Positions 1 through 9,655 of a DNA stretch of 64,000 bases are shown piece after piece. The notes beneath the pieces are model-generated. The model was not told where the DNA came from, did not search any database, and worked only from the letters and a program-made list of their open reading frames with translations. The position numbers and the translations under genes are program-made. The stretch's first letter is position 1. The number at the start of each line of letters is the position of its first letter. This stretch comes from Acidimicrobiia bacterium (GTDB taxonomy: Bacteria; Actinomycetota; Acidimicrobiia; Spongiisociales; Spongiisociaceae): the NCBI GenBank assembly GCA_009841105.1, contig VXMM01000023.1, positions 62,001 to 126,000 of the forward strand, given 5' to 3'.

Positions 1-1194
1 GTCGCTGAGAACAACCTCACGGAATCCCAGCGCGAGATCGACCGGCTCCGGGGTCGCCAGCTCGGCTGGTTGAAGATGGTGATCCGGCAGCGGGGGATCG
101 TCCGGGACGGTTACCGATCGCTGGTCGATTGGACGGCTTCCCGCCTCGACATACCGCATACGGTGGCCCGCGACCTCGCCTACCTGGCCCGGCGGCTGGA
201 CGACGACACCATTGACCTGATGAAAAGGGGCCACCTCCCGTTCGACCGGACCGTCTCCACCCAGCGCCTCGTCCAGGCAGGAGGGAGATCAGCCGACGTC
301 GCCGCGTCAGCTGATCTGGACCTGGCGGGCGTCGCCAAGCTGGCCACCAAGTTCCGCAAGCTCAGCCGGGGCTACGAACGGAAGGCCTTCGAGCGACAGT
401 ACGTGAACCTGAAGGTGTCCGAGGACGGCGCCGCATGGCACCTGTCGGGCAGGCTCACCGCCACCGACGGCCAGATCGTGCGCAAGGCTCTCGACCGGCG
501 GGCTGACCGGATCCCTTCTATGGCTTTCCCATCTGATGTCGATTCCGACCTCTCGCCGGGACAGAAACAGGCCATCGGCCTCGCAACCATGGCCCAGGAC
601 GACCTGGATCAACACCTCACACCCGGCGATCCCACGGGCAGGGAGCCGGTCATCATGCTCGTCAAGGACCAAGCTCTCGCCGACGAGTCCGGCAACACCC
701 GAGGCGTCGAGCTGTTCAACGGTCCCCGAGTGGGACCTCAAACCGTTGAACTGGTCGAATGCGAGGGCCGCACCGAACCGGTCACCCTCCAAGACGGCCA
801 AGTCGCGGAAACCGGGCGGCCGCATCGCCAGGTCCCCAGACGGCTCCGCCGAGCCGTACTCGCAAGAGACCGCAAGTGCGTCATCGACTCCTGCCAGAGC
901 AGCTACCGGCTCCAGACCCACCACGTCATTCCCAGACGCGACGGCGGCGCCAACACCGCCGCCAACCTGGCCACCCTCTGCTGGTACCACCACCACATCG
1001 CCGTCCACCGGCGAGGACACCGGATCGACCCCGACACACCACCACACCGCCGCCGGCTACTCCCACCCCCAACCTGGACCGGCTACCGGCACCCCACCAA
1101 CGTTGAATACTTCAGCCCCTTCCAGCAGCAACAACGGGCCTACCAGGAATACCTGGACAGATACCAACCCCAACTGCCCGACCCCGGCGGATAG
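1..1194 (+). CDS. HNH endonuclease domain protein, 13E12-repeat type (5' end outside window)
   Basis: The reading frame is open from the first base, so the gene starts upstream of the window. An internal ATG at position 70 is probably not the true start. The C-terminal part (about 880-1010) has a Cys-rich HNH fold: two Cys in CVIDSC, the HHVIPRRDGG core, then CWYHHH and a further His. This fits the DUF222/13E12 proteins that are abundant and multi-copy in Actinobacteria. These are presumed DNA endonucleases, often considered selfish or repeat-associated, and the cellular role of this copy is unknown. The Pro/His/Arg-rich tail is usual for the family. Family assignment is firm; biological function is not. 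Confidence 0.8.
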   Translation, partial: VAENNLTESQREIDRLRGRQLGWLKMVIRQRGIVRDGYRSLVDWTASRLDIPHTVARDLAYLARRLDDDTIDLMKRGHLPFDRTVSTQRLVQAGGRSADVAASADLDLAGVAKLATKFRKLSRGYERKAFERQYVNLKVSEDGAAWHLSGRLTATDGQIVRKALDRRADRIPSMAFPSDVDSDLSPGQKQAIGLATMAQDDLDQHLTPGDPTGREPVIMLVKDQALADESGNTRGVELFNGPRVGPQTVELVECEGRTEPVTLQDGQVAETGRPHRQVPRRLRRAVLARDRKCVIDSCQSSYRLQTHHVIPRRDGGANTAANLATLCWYHHHIAVHRRGHRIDPDTPPHRRRLLPPPTWTGYRHPTNVEYFSPFQQQQRAYQEYLDRYQPQLPDPGG

Positions 1195-1284
1195 GCGCTC
1201 CGCGGAACCCTCGCCGGGTCGATAGCGGGGGAGCGCGGCCTGTAGATTCTTCCCCCTGGCGCGTACGAGAATCCGGAGTTGCCA

Positions 1285-2523
1285 TTGAGAAGTCGCCATA
1301 GCCCCGATCCGACGCGGGTGGCTCGAGCGGCCCGGTTCGTGGCCATCAGCGTCGTCCTTCTGGTCATGTGGGGGCACCCGGTCGGGCCTACCGCCGGGTC
1401 ACCGACGGAAGTCGCGCCCATCGGAGGCCAAGGCGCCATGATCGTGAACGGATTCGCGGTGCCCATCCCGCGTCCGACGAACGATGAACTCGTAATGCGC
1501 CCGGTTGCCCGGATCGCGGGTGAATTCGCTCCCAAGTCGGTCGTGGCGTCGGGAACCGGGTTGTACCTGGCCCAGAACATGATGTACCGGCACACGATCT
1601 CGGTCCTGGACCACAACAAGCGCCTCGTCAAGACCATCGACGATTCGGTCGACCTGCGGGAGTTCGGGTTCGACGCCTCGGGCGATGTCTACCGGGGAGC
1701 ACCCGTGGAGGCGGCCTTCACGTCGGATGGTTCGTTCGCCTTCGTGTCGAACTACCGCATGTACGGTCCCGGATACGACCCGCAGGCCGGCAGCGACAAC
1801 TGCGGGAGGGAGCAGGGGCAAGACAGCTTTGTATACCGCGTAGACACCACGGCGCTCGCGATCGACCGTGTCTATCAGGTCGGTCCGGTACCCAAACACC
1901 TGGCCGTGACACCGGACGATCGTCTCCTGGTGGTCTCAAACTGGTGCGGCTTCGATGTCACCGTGATCGACCTGGTCACGCACGAGACGCTTGCCGAAAT
2001 CGACGTCGGTCGCCACCCGAGAGGAGTTGCCGTCACGAGTGACAGCCGGACCGCGTACGTGGCCGTGATGGGATCCACCGGCGTCGCCGCCATAGACCTC
2101 TCGGCTTTCTCACCCCACAACGGGAGCACCACCACAGGCCAACCGGCGCCGACGTATATACGCGGGGTCGGGATCACGCCGCGCCATCTGGTGCTTAGCC
2201 CCGACGACAAGACGCTCTACGTCACTCTGAACCGAGAGCACGCGGTCGTAGCGGTCGATCTCGACTCGGGGCAGGTCATCCGCCGCGCACGGACCGGCCG
2301 AGCGCCCCGCAGCATGGATATCTCCTCCGACGGAACGGCCCTCTATGTCGTCAACTACGAGTCGAACACCATGAGCAAGATACGGACTGGTGACTTCGCG
2401 ATCCTCCAGGAATTCGACACGACACCCAGGCCCATCGGGATCACCTACGACCCCTTCAACAACGAGGTCTGGGTATCGACCTATTCGGGCACGATCCACG
2501 TGTACGCCGAGCGGCCCGAATAA
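1285..2523 (+). CDS. Secreted YVTN-family beta-propeller protein
   Basis: Repeated blades of the type P-R-x-(L/V)-x-(L/V)-(S/T)-x-D-x-(K/R)-x-x-Y-V-(T/A) are visible, for example at residues about 205-240 and 290-400. This is the signature of YVTN/lactonase-like seven-bladed propellers. A basic N-terminus followed by a hydrophobic stretch (AISVVLLVMWG) looks like a signal peptide or membrane anchor, so the protein should act outside the membrane. TTG at 1285 is preferred because CGGAG at 1274-1278 lies six bases upstream. TTG at 1279 touches that motif directly. Such proteins are often substrate-binding scaffolds or surface proteins. No catalytic residues could be assigned, and the neighbours do not point to a pathway. 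Confidence 0.75.
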   Translation: MRSRHSPDPTRVARAARFVAISVVLLVMWGHPVGPTAGSPTEVAPIGGQGAMIVNGFAVPIPRPTNDELVMRPVARIAGEFAPKSVVASGTGLYLAQNMMYRHTISVLDHNKRLVKTIDDSVDLREFGFDASGDVYRGAPVEAAFTSDGSFAFVSNYRMYGPGYDPQAGSDNCGREQGQDSFVYRVDTTALAIDRVYQVGPVPKHLAVTPDDRLLVVSNWCGFDVTVIDLVTHETLAEIDVGRHPRGVAVTSDSRTAYVAVMGSTGVAAIDLSAFSPHNGSTTTGQPAPTYIRGVGITPRHLVLSPDDKTLYVTLNREHAVVAVDLDSGQVIRRARTGRAPRSMDISSDGTALYVVNYESNTMSKIRTGDFAILQEFDTTPRPIGITYDPFNNEVWVSTYSGTIHVYAERPE

Positions 2524-2588
2524 CTACCCGAGGGGTGGAGTGATCCCGAGACAGATCAAATCTCCGTTACAAGAGCTGCAAGAGGGTT

Positions 2589-3302
2589 TTACTTCAACTT
2601 GACGTAGAAGTGCCCGCTCGCGGCCTTCGATGCTCGTGTCTCGAAGCGTCTCGGACGGGATTTGATCAGCAAGGACAGTTGTCTGTACCCATAACTACGA
2701 GAGTCGAATGCCGGATCCAATTTGCGTATGTTGGTACCGACCACCCCGAGGGCAGCCCATCCGTCCTCCTGTGTGGCCATCTCGACCGCCTTTTCCACTG
2801 TCCGAATCCACCCTGACTTATCGAGCGCAGGGGCCGTCGGCTCACCCTCTTTCGGCCGATTGAGGTTCTCCGTATGAACGAAGATCTCGCATGCCTTCAC
2901 GAAGGACTCCGGAGTCTGATACTGGCCGATACCCATTACAAATAGACCCTGTTCACGGATTCGTGTTGCCAGTCGTGTATAGTCGCTATCACTGGATACT
3001 ATGCAAAACCCGTCGACAGTCTCCCCGTGTAGTAGATCCATCGCATCGATAATCAGGGCACTGTCGGTGGCGTTCTTACCCACCGTGTAACGGAACTGTT
3101 GGATGGGTTGGATCGCGGAGGTGTGCAGGGAGTCCTTCCAACCTTTCATCTGCGGCACAGTCCAGTCACCGTAGATACGCCTCGTGGTTACGATCCCGTA
3201 TTTGGCGATCTCGGCAAGGATGTCCTCGATCAGAGAAGGCTGCGCATTATCACCGTCAACCAACATGGCTATACGACGTGATTCTTCGATCGATGGCTCC
3301 AT
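2589..3302 (-). CDS. NYN-domain (LabA/DUF88-like) protein with C-terminal LOTUS/OST-HTH-like domain
   Basis: The N-terminus has MLVDGDNAQ (first conserved Asp) and later SALIIDAMDLLHG and CIVSSDSDYTRLATRIRE. This is the acidic-residue pattern of NYN nucleases (PIN-like, metal-dependent RNases). Residues about 160-237 (WIRTVEKAVEMATQEDGWAA, then a YGYRQLSLLI segment) resemble an OST-HTH/LOTUS winged-helix RNA-binding domain, a common partner of NYN domains. The predicted role is RNA cleavage or RNA quality control in the cytoplasm. The gene looks less GC-rich than its neighbours and runs against them, which suggests acquisition by transfer. The start ATG lacks an obvious Shine-Dalgarno sequence. 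Domain calls rest on motif reading only. Confidence 0.8.
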   Translation of the reverse strand: MEPSIEESRRIAMLVDGDNAQPSLIEDILAEIAKYGIVTTRRIYGDWTVPQMKGWKDSLHTSAIQPIQQFRYTVGKNATDSALIIDAMDLLHGETVDGFCIVSSDSDYTRLATRIREQGLFVMGIGQYQTPESFVKACEIFVHTENLNRPKEGEPTAPALDKSGWIRTVEKAVEMATQEDGWAALGVVGTNIRKLDPAFDSRSYGYRQLSLLIKSRPRRFETRASKAASGHFYVKLK

Positions 3303-3404
3303 GTGGTCACTCTAGCCAGGCACCGAGGACCGGACGGGTAGCGAGGACGGCCTCGTACCGGACATGCCCGGCGGTCCCGAAAGACCTGACAGTAAGGTGT
3401 TTCC

Positions 3405-3944
3405 ATGCGTGTCAGGACTGCGGAATCGCGGGATGCCAAGTCGCTCGCCAGGGTTCACGTCGATTCATGGCGGTCCACCTATGCCGGCATCTTGCCCGAC
3501 GAGTTCTTGGCCGGACTCTCCTACCGGGATAGGGAATCCTTCTGGGAACAGGTCCTGACTACGGCGCGGCCCACCGTCAGCAATTTCCTCGCGGAGACCG
3601 AGTCCGGTGATGTGGTCGGCTTGGCCGCGGGAGGGCCGGAGCGAACCGGGAGTGAGACCTACCTGGGGGAGCTCTATCTCGTCTACCTGCTCGAGCAGTA
3701 CCAGCGCAGGGGTCTGGGGCGCCTCCTCGTCTCGGCCGTGGCCGAGAGGCTGTTGGCGGACGGGTTCGGCTCGATGCTGCTGTGGGTAGCGAAGGACAAT
3801 CATCCCGCGTGCCGCTTCTACGAGGCGCTCGGAGGGGAGCCGATCGACACCAGAACCATCGACGTCGCCGGAGCAGACTTAGATGAGGTGGCCTACGGAT
3901 GGCAGCAGGTCGCCGACCTGGTGACCGATCACGCGGGAGTTTGA
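3405..3944 (+). CDS. GNAT family N-acetyltransferase
   Basis: This is a 179-residue GNAT-fold protein. The acetyl-CoA pyrophosphate-binding motif is visible as YQRRGLGRLLVSAVAERLL (R/Q-x-x-G-x-G), preceded by the beta-4 strand LGELYLVYLLEQ and followed by ARFYEALG-like motif B (CRFYEALGG). The N-terminus (RTAESRDAKSLARVHVDSWRSTY) is typical of RimI-like or phosphinothricin-type acetyltransferases. The substrate cannot be named. ATG at 3405 has AAGG seven bases upstream. The next gene starts 10 bases after the stop, so the two are probably co-transcribed. Length is normal for the family. Confidence 0.85.
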   Translation: MRVRTAESRDAKSLARVHVDSWRSTYAGILPDEFLAGLSYRDRESFWEQVLTTARPTVSNFLAETESGDVVGLAAGGPERTGSETYLGELYLVYLLEQYQRRGLGRLLVSAVAERLLADGFGSMLLWVAKDNHPACRFYEALGGEPIDTRTIDVAGADLDEVAYGWQQVADLVTDHAGV

Positions 3945-3954
3945 GCAACCCACA

Positions 3955-4779
3955 GTGCGAGTAGCGATCTTGGGCTCGGGGTGGTGGCACCGCACCCGAG
4001 GCGGCCCGGCCCATGTCGTGTCCTTCGGGGACACCAACGTCATGTTCGACTGCGGCCGAAAGGCGGTTAGCCGTCTCTTTCGCGTCGGGATTCCCCCGTC
4101 GGAGGTGTCGGCGCTCTTCATATCGCACAGCCACTTCGACCACAACATGAGCCTGGTCGAGTTCCTGTTCGGTTCTTGGCTCACCGGGCGCACCGAACCG
4201 ATCCCCGTCTACGGACCGAAAGGCACGGCCGCGCTCATCGCGTCCCTCGTCGGCCCGGAGGGCTTCTATGCCCGTGACATCGCCTCTCGCACCGACGGCT
4301 CGGTCGGTATGGATCCGAGGGGAATCGAGGTACTGGCCGGCGACGTGGCGGCCCCCGGGGTGGTCTACGAGGGAGAGAACTGGAAGGTCACGGCGGCGGC
4401 CGTTCCCCACTCCCGTTTCCTGGACGCCTGGGCATACCGGCTGGACACCGAACAAGGGTCCGTGGCCTATTCGGGAGACACGGCGCCGTCGGACGAGATG
4501 ATCCGGCTGGCGCAGGGAGCCGACCTGCTCATCCACGAGTGCACGGCCACGGAGAGGATCGTCCGGGAAAAGGGTCTCGGGGACTTCCACACGTCATCGA
4601 CGGAAGTAGGGCGGATCGCCTCGGAAGCGGGCGTGCGGATGGTGGCGATCGTGCACTTCGGCGGGAACGGTGATGCCACCGGGCGGAGGGCGGTGAGGCG
4701 CATGGCCCATGAGGTCCGGCGGGGCTTCAAGGGCAAGGTGTTCGTCGGAGGCGACCCGCGCACAATCCGGATAGGCTGA
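3955..4779 (+). CDS. MBL-fold metal-dependent hydrolase, ribonuclease Z-like
   Basis: The metallo-beta-lactamase metal motif HSHFDHN occupies residues 58-64. Further ligands are plausibly the Asp in YSGDTAPSD, HECTA, and the His in VAIVHFGGNG near the C-terminus. The overall layout (IGLGSG-like start, then FDCGRKAVSRL, then HxHxDH) matches RNase Z/ElaC-type enzymes. Candidate functions are therefore tRNA 3' processing or cleavage of a small phosphodiester or ester. The length (274) is somewhat short for classical RNase Z, and the exosite was not identified. The GTG start follows the GNAT gene by 10 bases. Confidence 0.8.
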   Translation: MRVAILGSGWWHRTRGGPAHVVSFGDTNVMFDCGRKAVSRLFRVGIPPSEVSALFISHSHFDHNMSLVEFLFGSWLTGRTEPIPVYGPKGTAALIASLVGPEGFYARDIASRTDGSVGMDPRGIEVLAGDVAAPGVVYEGENWKVTAAAVPHSRFLDAWAYRLDTEQGSVAYSGDTAPSDEMIRLAQGADLLIHECTATERIVREKGLGDFHTSSTEVGRIASEAGVRMVAIVHFGGNGDATGRRAVRRMAHEVRRGFKGKVFVGGDPRTIRIG

Positions 4780-4834
4780 GCGTCGGTGGTAGTTCGCACG
4801 GCGGCGCCCGTTGGGGAAACATCCTGGAGGTGAG

Positions 4835-7066
4835 ATGGATGCTCCGAACGTCGTCATGATCGTCCTTGACGACTTGGGATTCGCCCAACTCGGGTGCTAC
4901 GGCGCTGACATCGACACTCCCAATATCGACCTGCTCGCGGACGAAGGCCTCCGCTACAACAGTTTTCACGTCACATCACTATGCGGACCGACCAGAGCCA
5001 CGCTCATAACAGGTCGCAACCACCACGCTGTCGGTATGGGGATCGGTCCCGAGGTCCCGATGGGCCTTCCCGGCTATACCGGGCGGATACCGAAGTCTGC
5101 GGGAACCCTTCCCAGGCTGCTGCGTGACGCCGGCTACAGCACCCTTGCAGTGGGGAAGTGGCACCTGACACCCCGCTTCGAGCGCAATCAGGCAGGCCCG
5201 TTCGAGCACTGGCCCCTCGGTCTCGGCTTCGAGCGCTACTACGGCTTTCTCGGCGCACTGACCGATCAGTGGAATCCACATCTCGTCTGCGACAACCGCT
5301 TCGTCGAACCGCCGCTCACCCCCGAGGAGGGCTATCACCTGACCGAGGACCTGGCGTCTCAGGCAATCCGGCTAATGCAGGATCAACAGCAAGCAGCACC
5401 CGACAAGCCGTTCTTCCTGTACTTCGCCACTGCGGCTCCTCACTCACCTCACCAGGTCCCGGACCCCTGGGTCGAGCCCTACCGGGGACGGTTCGACGAC
5501 GGGTGGGAGGCGGCGCGTTCTCGCGCCTTCCTGAGGCAGAAGGAACTGGGCGTCATACCGCCCGGCACGATCAACACCGGGCGCCCCTCCTGGGTGGCCC
5601 CATGGGACGACCTGCCCGTCAACGAACGTCAACTCTATGCACGCATGATGGAGGTGTACGCCGGGTTCGTCACGCATACCGACGCCCAGATCGGGCGCCT
5701 CATCGGGTTTCTCGATGCTATGGGCATAGCGGACAACACCCTGGTGATGTTTCTGTCCGACAACGGCGCCAGCGCCGACGCAGGCCCCCACGGCATGGTC
5801 CGCCGCTACGGGCAAGGACCATGCAACGCCGACATCGACTCCATGGTGGGTCATATCGACGACCTCGGGGGGATAGGCGTGGCGAGTGACTACGCCTGGG
5901 GGTGGGCCTGGGCCGGCAACACCCCGTTCCGGCTGTGGAAGCGATATACCTGGCTGGGCGGGGTCCGGACTCCGTTGATCGTCAGGTGGCCGGCAGGCAT
6001 CCCGGCCGGACACAACGGCGATGTACGCCGGCAGTTCTGCCACGCCATCGACCTGATGCCCACGGCTCTCGACGCGGCCGGAGCAGACAGTCCCGCCCTG
6101 CTCGACGGTGTCGGCCAGCAGGACCTCCACGGAGAGAGCCTCCTGCCGACGTTCCGTGAGACGGACGCCCGGATAGAACGGGCTCCCCAGTACTTCGAGA
6201 TGCTGGGATCCCGCGCCATCTACCACGAGGGCTGGAAGGCAACCACCGACCACGTCGGCAGCATGCTTGAAGCCGAACGCGAACTCATCGAGGGCAGCGA
6301 CGACTTCGAGTCCGATCGGTGGTCGCTATACAACCTGGAGGAGGATTTCTCAGAGGCGAACGACGTCGCGGGGGAGTACCCCGGACGGTTGCAGCACCTC
6401 GTTGACCTCTGGTGGCACGAAGCAGACCGGAATCAAGTCCTACCGCTCATGGATGGCTTCTGGGACTCGAACCAGGCCGCGGCCATCGAGCCCCCTCCGT
6501 ACGTCGGGCGGCGTCGATACGTCTACCTGCCCGGGGGAGGCCCCATCCTCACTTCCGCGCTGGTGTCCAGCTTCCGCCTCGTGGCCGACATCGAGATAGG
6601 GGGAGACCGGAGTGCCGCCGGGATCATCTGCACGCAGCGGCTAGGCATGATGGACCACTTCACCGACCATGGGTGGGCTCTCTACTTTCTCGACGGCCAC
6701 CCGATCGTGACCTTCAACCTACAGGGCACACCCGAACGCCTCGTGGCCGCCCAACGGATCCCGGCAGGCACACACCAGCTCGAGCTCCTGTACACCGAGA
6801 GCTCAGACGTGAACGACCACACCATCAGCATGTCGTTGAACGGTCGAGAGGTGGGCGCCGTGGGCCTTTCGGACAACCCTATGGCCACCCAGTTTCGGCT
6901 GGGGAGGTTGCTGGTCGGTCGGGACTACGGGACACCCGTCAGCAACGACTACCAACCACCCTTTCCCTTCACGGGACACATTCAACGCGTCGTTTGCGAG
7001 GACCTCAGCCAACCCGAACCTGAGGACCTACGAGAACAAATCATCAGTACCATCGAGAATGACTGA
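4835..7066 (+). CDS. Type I (formylglycine-dependent) arylsulfatase
   Basis: Sulfatase signature: LDDLGFAQLGCYG supplies the N-terminal metal Asp pair (residues 12-13). SLCGPTRATLITGR contains the C-x-P-T-R core with Cys50, the residue converted to formylglycine. GKWHLTPR and FLSDNGASADAG supply further active-site residues. The protein is about 743 residues, with a C-terminal beta-sandwich-like region (from about 560) as in large arylsulfatases of the AtsA type. It would release sulfate from sulfate esters of sugars or aryl compounds. ATG at 4835 is chosen because GGAGG at 4826-4830 sits just upstream; an earlier TTG at 4811 lacks such a site. No formylglycine-generating enzyme gene and no obvious signal peptide are seen here. 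Confidence 0.92.
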   Translation: MDAPNVVMIVLDDLGFAQLGCYGADIDTPNIDLLADEGLRYNSFHVTSLCGPTRATLITGRNHHAVGMGIGPEVPMGLPGYTGRIPKSAGTLPRLLRDAGYSTLAVGKWHLTPRFERNQAGPFEHWPLGLGFERYYGFLGALTDQWNPHLVCDNRFVEPPLTPEEGYHLTEDLASQAIRLMQDQQQAAPDKPFFLYFATAAPHSPHQVPDPWVEPYRGRFDDGWEAARSRAFLRQKELGVIPPGTINTGRPSWVAPWDDLPVNERQLYARMMEVYAGFVTHTDAQIGRLIGFLDAMGIADNTLVMFLSDNGASADAGPHGMVRRYGQGPCNADIDSMVGHIDDLGGIGVASDYAWGWAWAGNTPFRLWKRYTWLGGVRTPLIVRWPAGIPAGHNGDVRRQFCHAIDLMPTALDAAGADSPALLDGVGQQDLHGESLLPTFRETDARIERAPQYFEMLGSRAIYHEGWKATTDHVGSMLEAERELIEGSDDFESDRWSLYNLEEDFSEANDVAGEYPGRLQHLVDLWWHEADRNQVLPLMDGFWDSNQAAAIEPPPYVGRRRYVYLPGGGPILTSALVSSFRLVADIEIGGDRSAAGIICTQRLGMMDHFTDHGWALYFLDGHPIVTFNLQGTPERLVAAQRIPAGTHQLELLYTESSDVNDHTISMSLNGREVGAVGLSDNPMATQFRLGRLLVGRDYGTPVSNDYQPPFPFTGHIQRVVCEDLSQPEPEDLREQIISTIEND

Positions 7067-7197
7067 TTTGCTACAACCCGTAGTCACCTGCTGCGCTGCC
7101 TCTACCATTCGCTCCGGTGTATCCTCGTGCGATTGATCAAGTTTGCATGCCCAGGGCGGGGAGTGGGACGTCCTTGGCAGGTCTGGAGGTTTCTGAG

Positions 7198-9258
7198 GTG
7201 TCAGAACACGATGTTGGCAAGTTGAGTGGAGTGGCGACTTATCGGGCTCGGTTAGCATTATGTGGCGTTCTTGTTGGGCTGCTGGTCGTGGCCTCTGTTG
7301 CTTCGAGTGCTCAGGCGACAGGTGAAGAGTCCGGTGAAAACGGCAGCTCGTCTATGGGTAGGACGGTGGTGGTAAAGCCCGGTGACACGCTGCGGAAGAT
7401 CGCTATGGAACACCTCGGTGACGAGAACCGCTGGCCGGAGATCTACGAGATCAATGAGGGCGTTGTCCAAGCCGACGGTAGAGCACTGACCGACCCCGAC
7501 CTCATACGTATCGGTTGGGTGCTCCAGATCGGCCAAGCGGCATCAGATAGATCCGAACTCATAGCCCGACTACGAGAGAACGCCGAGCGTTTTGAGTATG
7601 CCATAGGAACACCTGGTGGCACGCTGACCATCGCGACAATTTCCAAGCCGCTCACGTTCAACCTGGCCCTCGCCAATGACACCGGCTCGACAGGACTACT
7701 CGGATACCTTTTCGAGGGCCTGACCGATACGTCTTGGTTGACCAACCAGGTAGAACCAGGACTGGCTGAGAGTTGGGAACGTTCAGAAGACGGTCTGAAG
7801 TGGACCTTCCACCTTCGTAGGGACGCTCACTGGCACGATGGAGAACCATTCACCGCCCAAGACGTTGACTTCACATTCAACCGTATCATTTACAACGACG
7901 ATCTCCCTGTTAGCGCGAGGTCCGTGTTCACATTCAGACACTTCGACGATGCCGGCGGCGCGTGGGAAGAGTCGGAGATGACTGTCACAGCGCTGGACGC
8001 GCACACTGTCGAATTCGTTCTTCCCGCACCGTTCGCGCCGTTCCTGCGGTCCCTGGGCACACCCGTCTACCCGCGGCACATACTTGAGAGACACGTGGAC
8101 GACGGCAGCTTCTCCACTACGTGGGACATCGACACCGACCCCGCGGAGGTCATAGGCACCGGCCCATTCCTCATCGAGGACTACCGCCCCGGCGAACGGG
8201 TTGTCCTAAAGCGCAACCCGCACTACTGGATGAAGGACGAAGCAGGGAACAGTCTTCCCTATCTCGATCAGGTCGTGCGCCTCATAGTCCCGGACCTTGA
8301 GGCCGAGCTTGCCGGCTTCCTGTCCACCGCGTCGGATGTGCACGGTGTATCCGGTGAGGAGTTCGCCCAACTCGAGCCGCTCCAGGAGAGCCAGAACTTC
8401 ACGATCCACCGGCGAGGGCCGGGATTCGGCACCACGTTCCTGGTATTCAATATGAACCCCGGCACGGATACGGACACAGGCAATCCCTATGTTGCACCCG
8501 AAATGCTGGAATGGTTCAGAAACAAACAGTTCCGCCAAGCGGTCGCCCACAGCATTGACAAGGACGCGATCATCGACGGAATCCAGCATGGCCTCGCCTA
8601 CGAGCAGTGGTCATCGATAAGCCCCGCCGCCGGGGACTTCCACAACCCGGATGTCCGCAAGTACGAGTACGACATCGCTAAGGCCAACCAGATCCTCGAC
8701 AGCATCGGTTGGACCGACACCAACGGCGACGGCATACGAGAGGACACCAACGGCAACGACCTCGAATTCAGTCTGGTGACCAACTCCGGTAACAGCGTCC
8801 GCGAAAGGGTCACGACACTGATCCAAAAGGGCATGAAGGCGATAGGTCTCAGGGTGAACCATCAGACGGTCGCCTTTGGCGACCTCGTCAAGCAACTGAC
8901 CGAATCCTACGACTGGGAGGCCGTTGTCATCGGCCTCAGCGGTGGTTCAGACCCCTACGGCGGGATCGACACCTGGCACAGCAGCGGTGGCCTTCACATG
9001 TGGCACCCCAAGCAACCGCAACCGGAGACCGCATGGGAAGCGACAATCGATGGCCTCTACGTCGAGGGCAGCCAGGAGCTGGATCGCCAGAAGCGTGTGG
9101 AGCTCTACCATCGAGCCCAGGAAATCGTCGCCGAGAATGTGCCACTCATCTACACGACGCTGGCCGAGCGACTGACAGCAACGCGAAACGTCTTCGGCAA
9201 CACCACACCAACCCTCTACGGTCTCTGGGACATCCGCTACCTCTACCGGACCGACTAG
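7198..9258 (+). CDS. LysM-domain-containing ABC transporter substrate-binding protein (SBP family 5)
   Basis: GTG at 7198 is preferred, with GGAGG at 7185-7189 eight bases upstream. It gives a signal peptide or anchor (LALCGVLVGLLVVASVASS). Next comes a LysM module (VVVKPGDTLRKIAMEHLG ... WPEIYEIN, roughly residues 57-113), then a full family 5 solute-binding domain (ESWERSEDGLKWTFHLRRDA; DVDFTFNRI; DPAEVIGTGPFLIEDYRPGE). Family 5 proteins deliver oligopeptides, nickel or glycosides to ABC importers. Here no permease or ATPase genes are adjacent, so its transporter is elsewhere or it works differently. LysM binds peptidoglycan-like glycans, suggesting cell-wall retention. The combination is unusual. 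Codon use appears less GC-biased than in the sulfatase gene. Confidence 0.88.
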   Translation: MSEHDVGKLSGVATYRARLALCGVLVGLLVVASVASSAQATGEESGENGSSSMGRTVVVKPGDTLRKIAMEHLGDENRWPEIYEINEGVVQADGRALTDPDLIRIGWVLQIGQAASDRSELIARLRENAERFEYAIGTPGGTLTIATISKPLTFNLALANDTGSTGLLGYLFEGLTDTSWLTNQVEPGLAESWERSEDGLKWTFHLRRDAHWHDGEPFTAQDVDFTFNRIIYNDDLPVSARSVFTFRHFDDAGGAWEESEMTVTALDAHTVEFVLPAPFAPFLRSLGTPVYPRHILERHVDDGSFSTTWDIDTDPAEVIGTGPFLIEDYRPGERVVLKRNPHYWMKDEAGNSLPYLDQVVRLIVPDLEAELAGFLSTASDVHGVSGEEFAQLEPLQESQNFTIHRRGPGFGTTFLVFNMNPGTDTDTGNPYVAPEMLEWFRNKQFRQAVAHSIDKDAIIDGIQHGLAYEQWSSISPAAGDFHNPDVRKYEYDIAKANQILDSIGWTDTNGDGIREDTNGNDLEFSLVTNSGNSVRERVTTLIQKGMKAIGLRVNHQTVAFGDLVKQLTESYDWEAVVIGLSGGSDPYGGIDTWHSSGGLHMWHPKQPQPETAWEATIDGLYVEGSQELDRQKRVELYHRAQEIVAENVPLIYTTLAERLTATRNVFGNTTPTLYGLWDIRYLYRTD

Positions 9259-9655
9259 CAAGGCCGACCTAGACAACGGTTGGCTACGAGAGGGCAGGTT
9301 CCGGCTCGTATTCGTAGTTCACGACACTCCCTCGTCTTACCGCAACGGGTAACCCCGAACGGCGCGACGTGACGGTCAAGGCAAGACGCCGCGGATGGCG
9401 GTACTACGTGGGTAGAACGTCTTGATAACTACCGCTTGCAGCGCGGGCGTCGAACCAGAACCGTCAAGCCCCGAGTCCCACACGTTGCACAAGTCATTGA
9501 CCTACGCGTGGATAGCCTGGTCAGTGACTCGCGTTCTCCGATGGTTGTTGCACCACGTTACGCAAAGGGATTTATCTGGAAGGTGATCCCAGGGGCTACC
9601 AGCTGGCGCCTGCAGGTGGTCAGCTCACCTACCGGCAACTCACCAGGTCTGACTG
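9259..9655. other. Non-coding gap, nothing recognised
   Basis: About 400 bases between the binding-protein gene and a small membrane-protein gene. A plus-strand open frame (9436-9714) has no recognisable motif, no convincing ribosome site, and runs through the small minus-strand gene, so it is not called. A short hairpin (TTACC/GGTAA around 9337-9352) is too weak to interpret. No tRNA, IS end or terminator with a T-run was seen. Confidence 0.5.
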
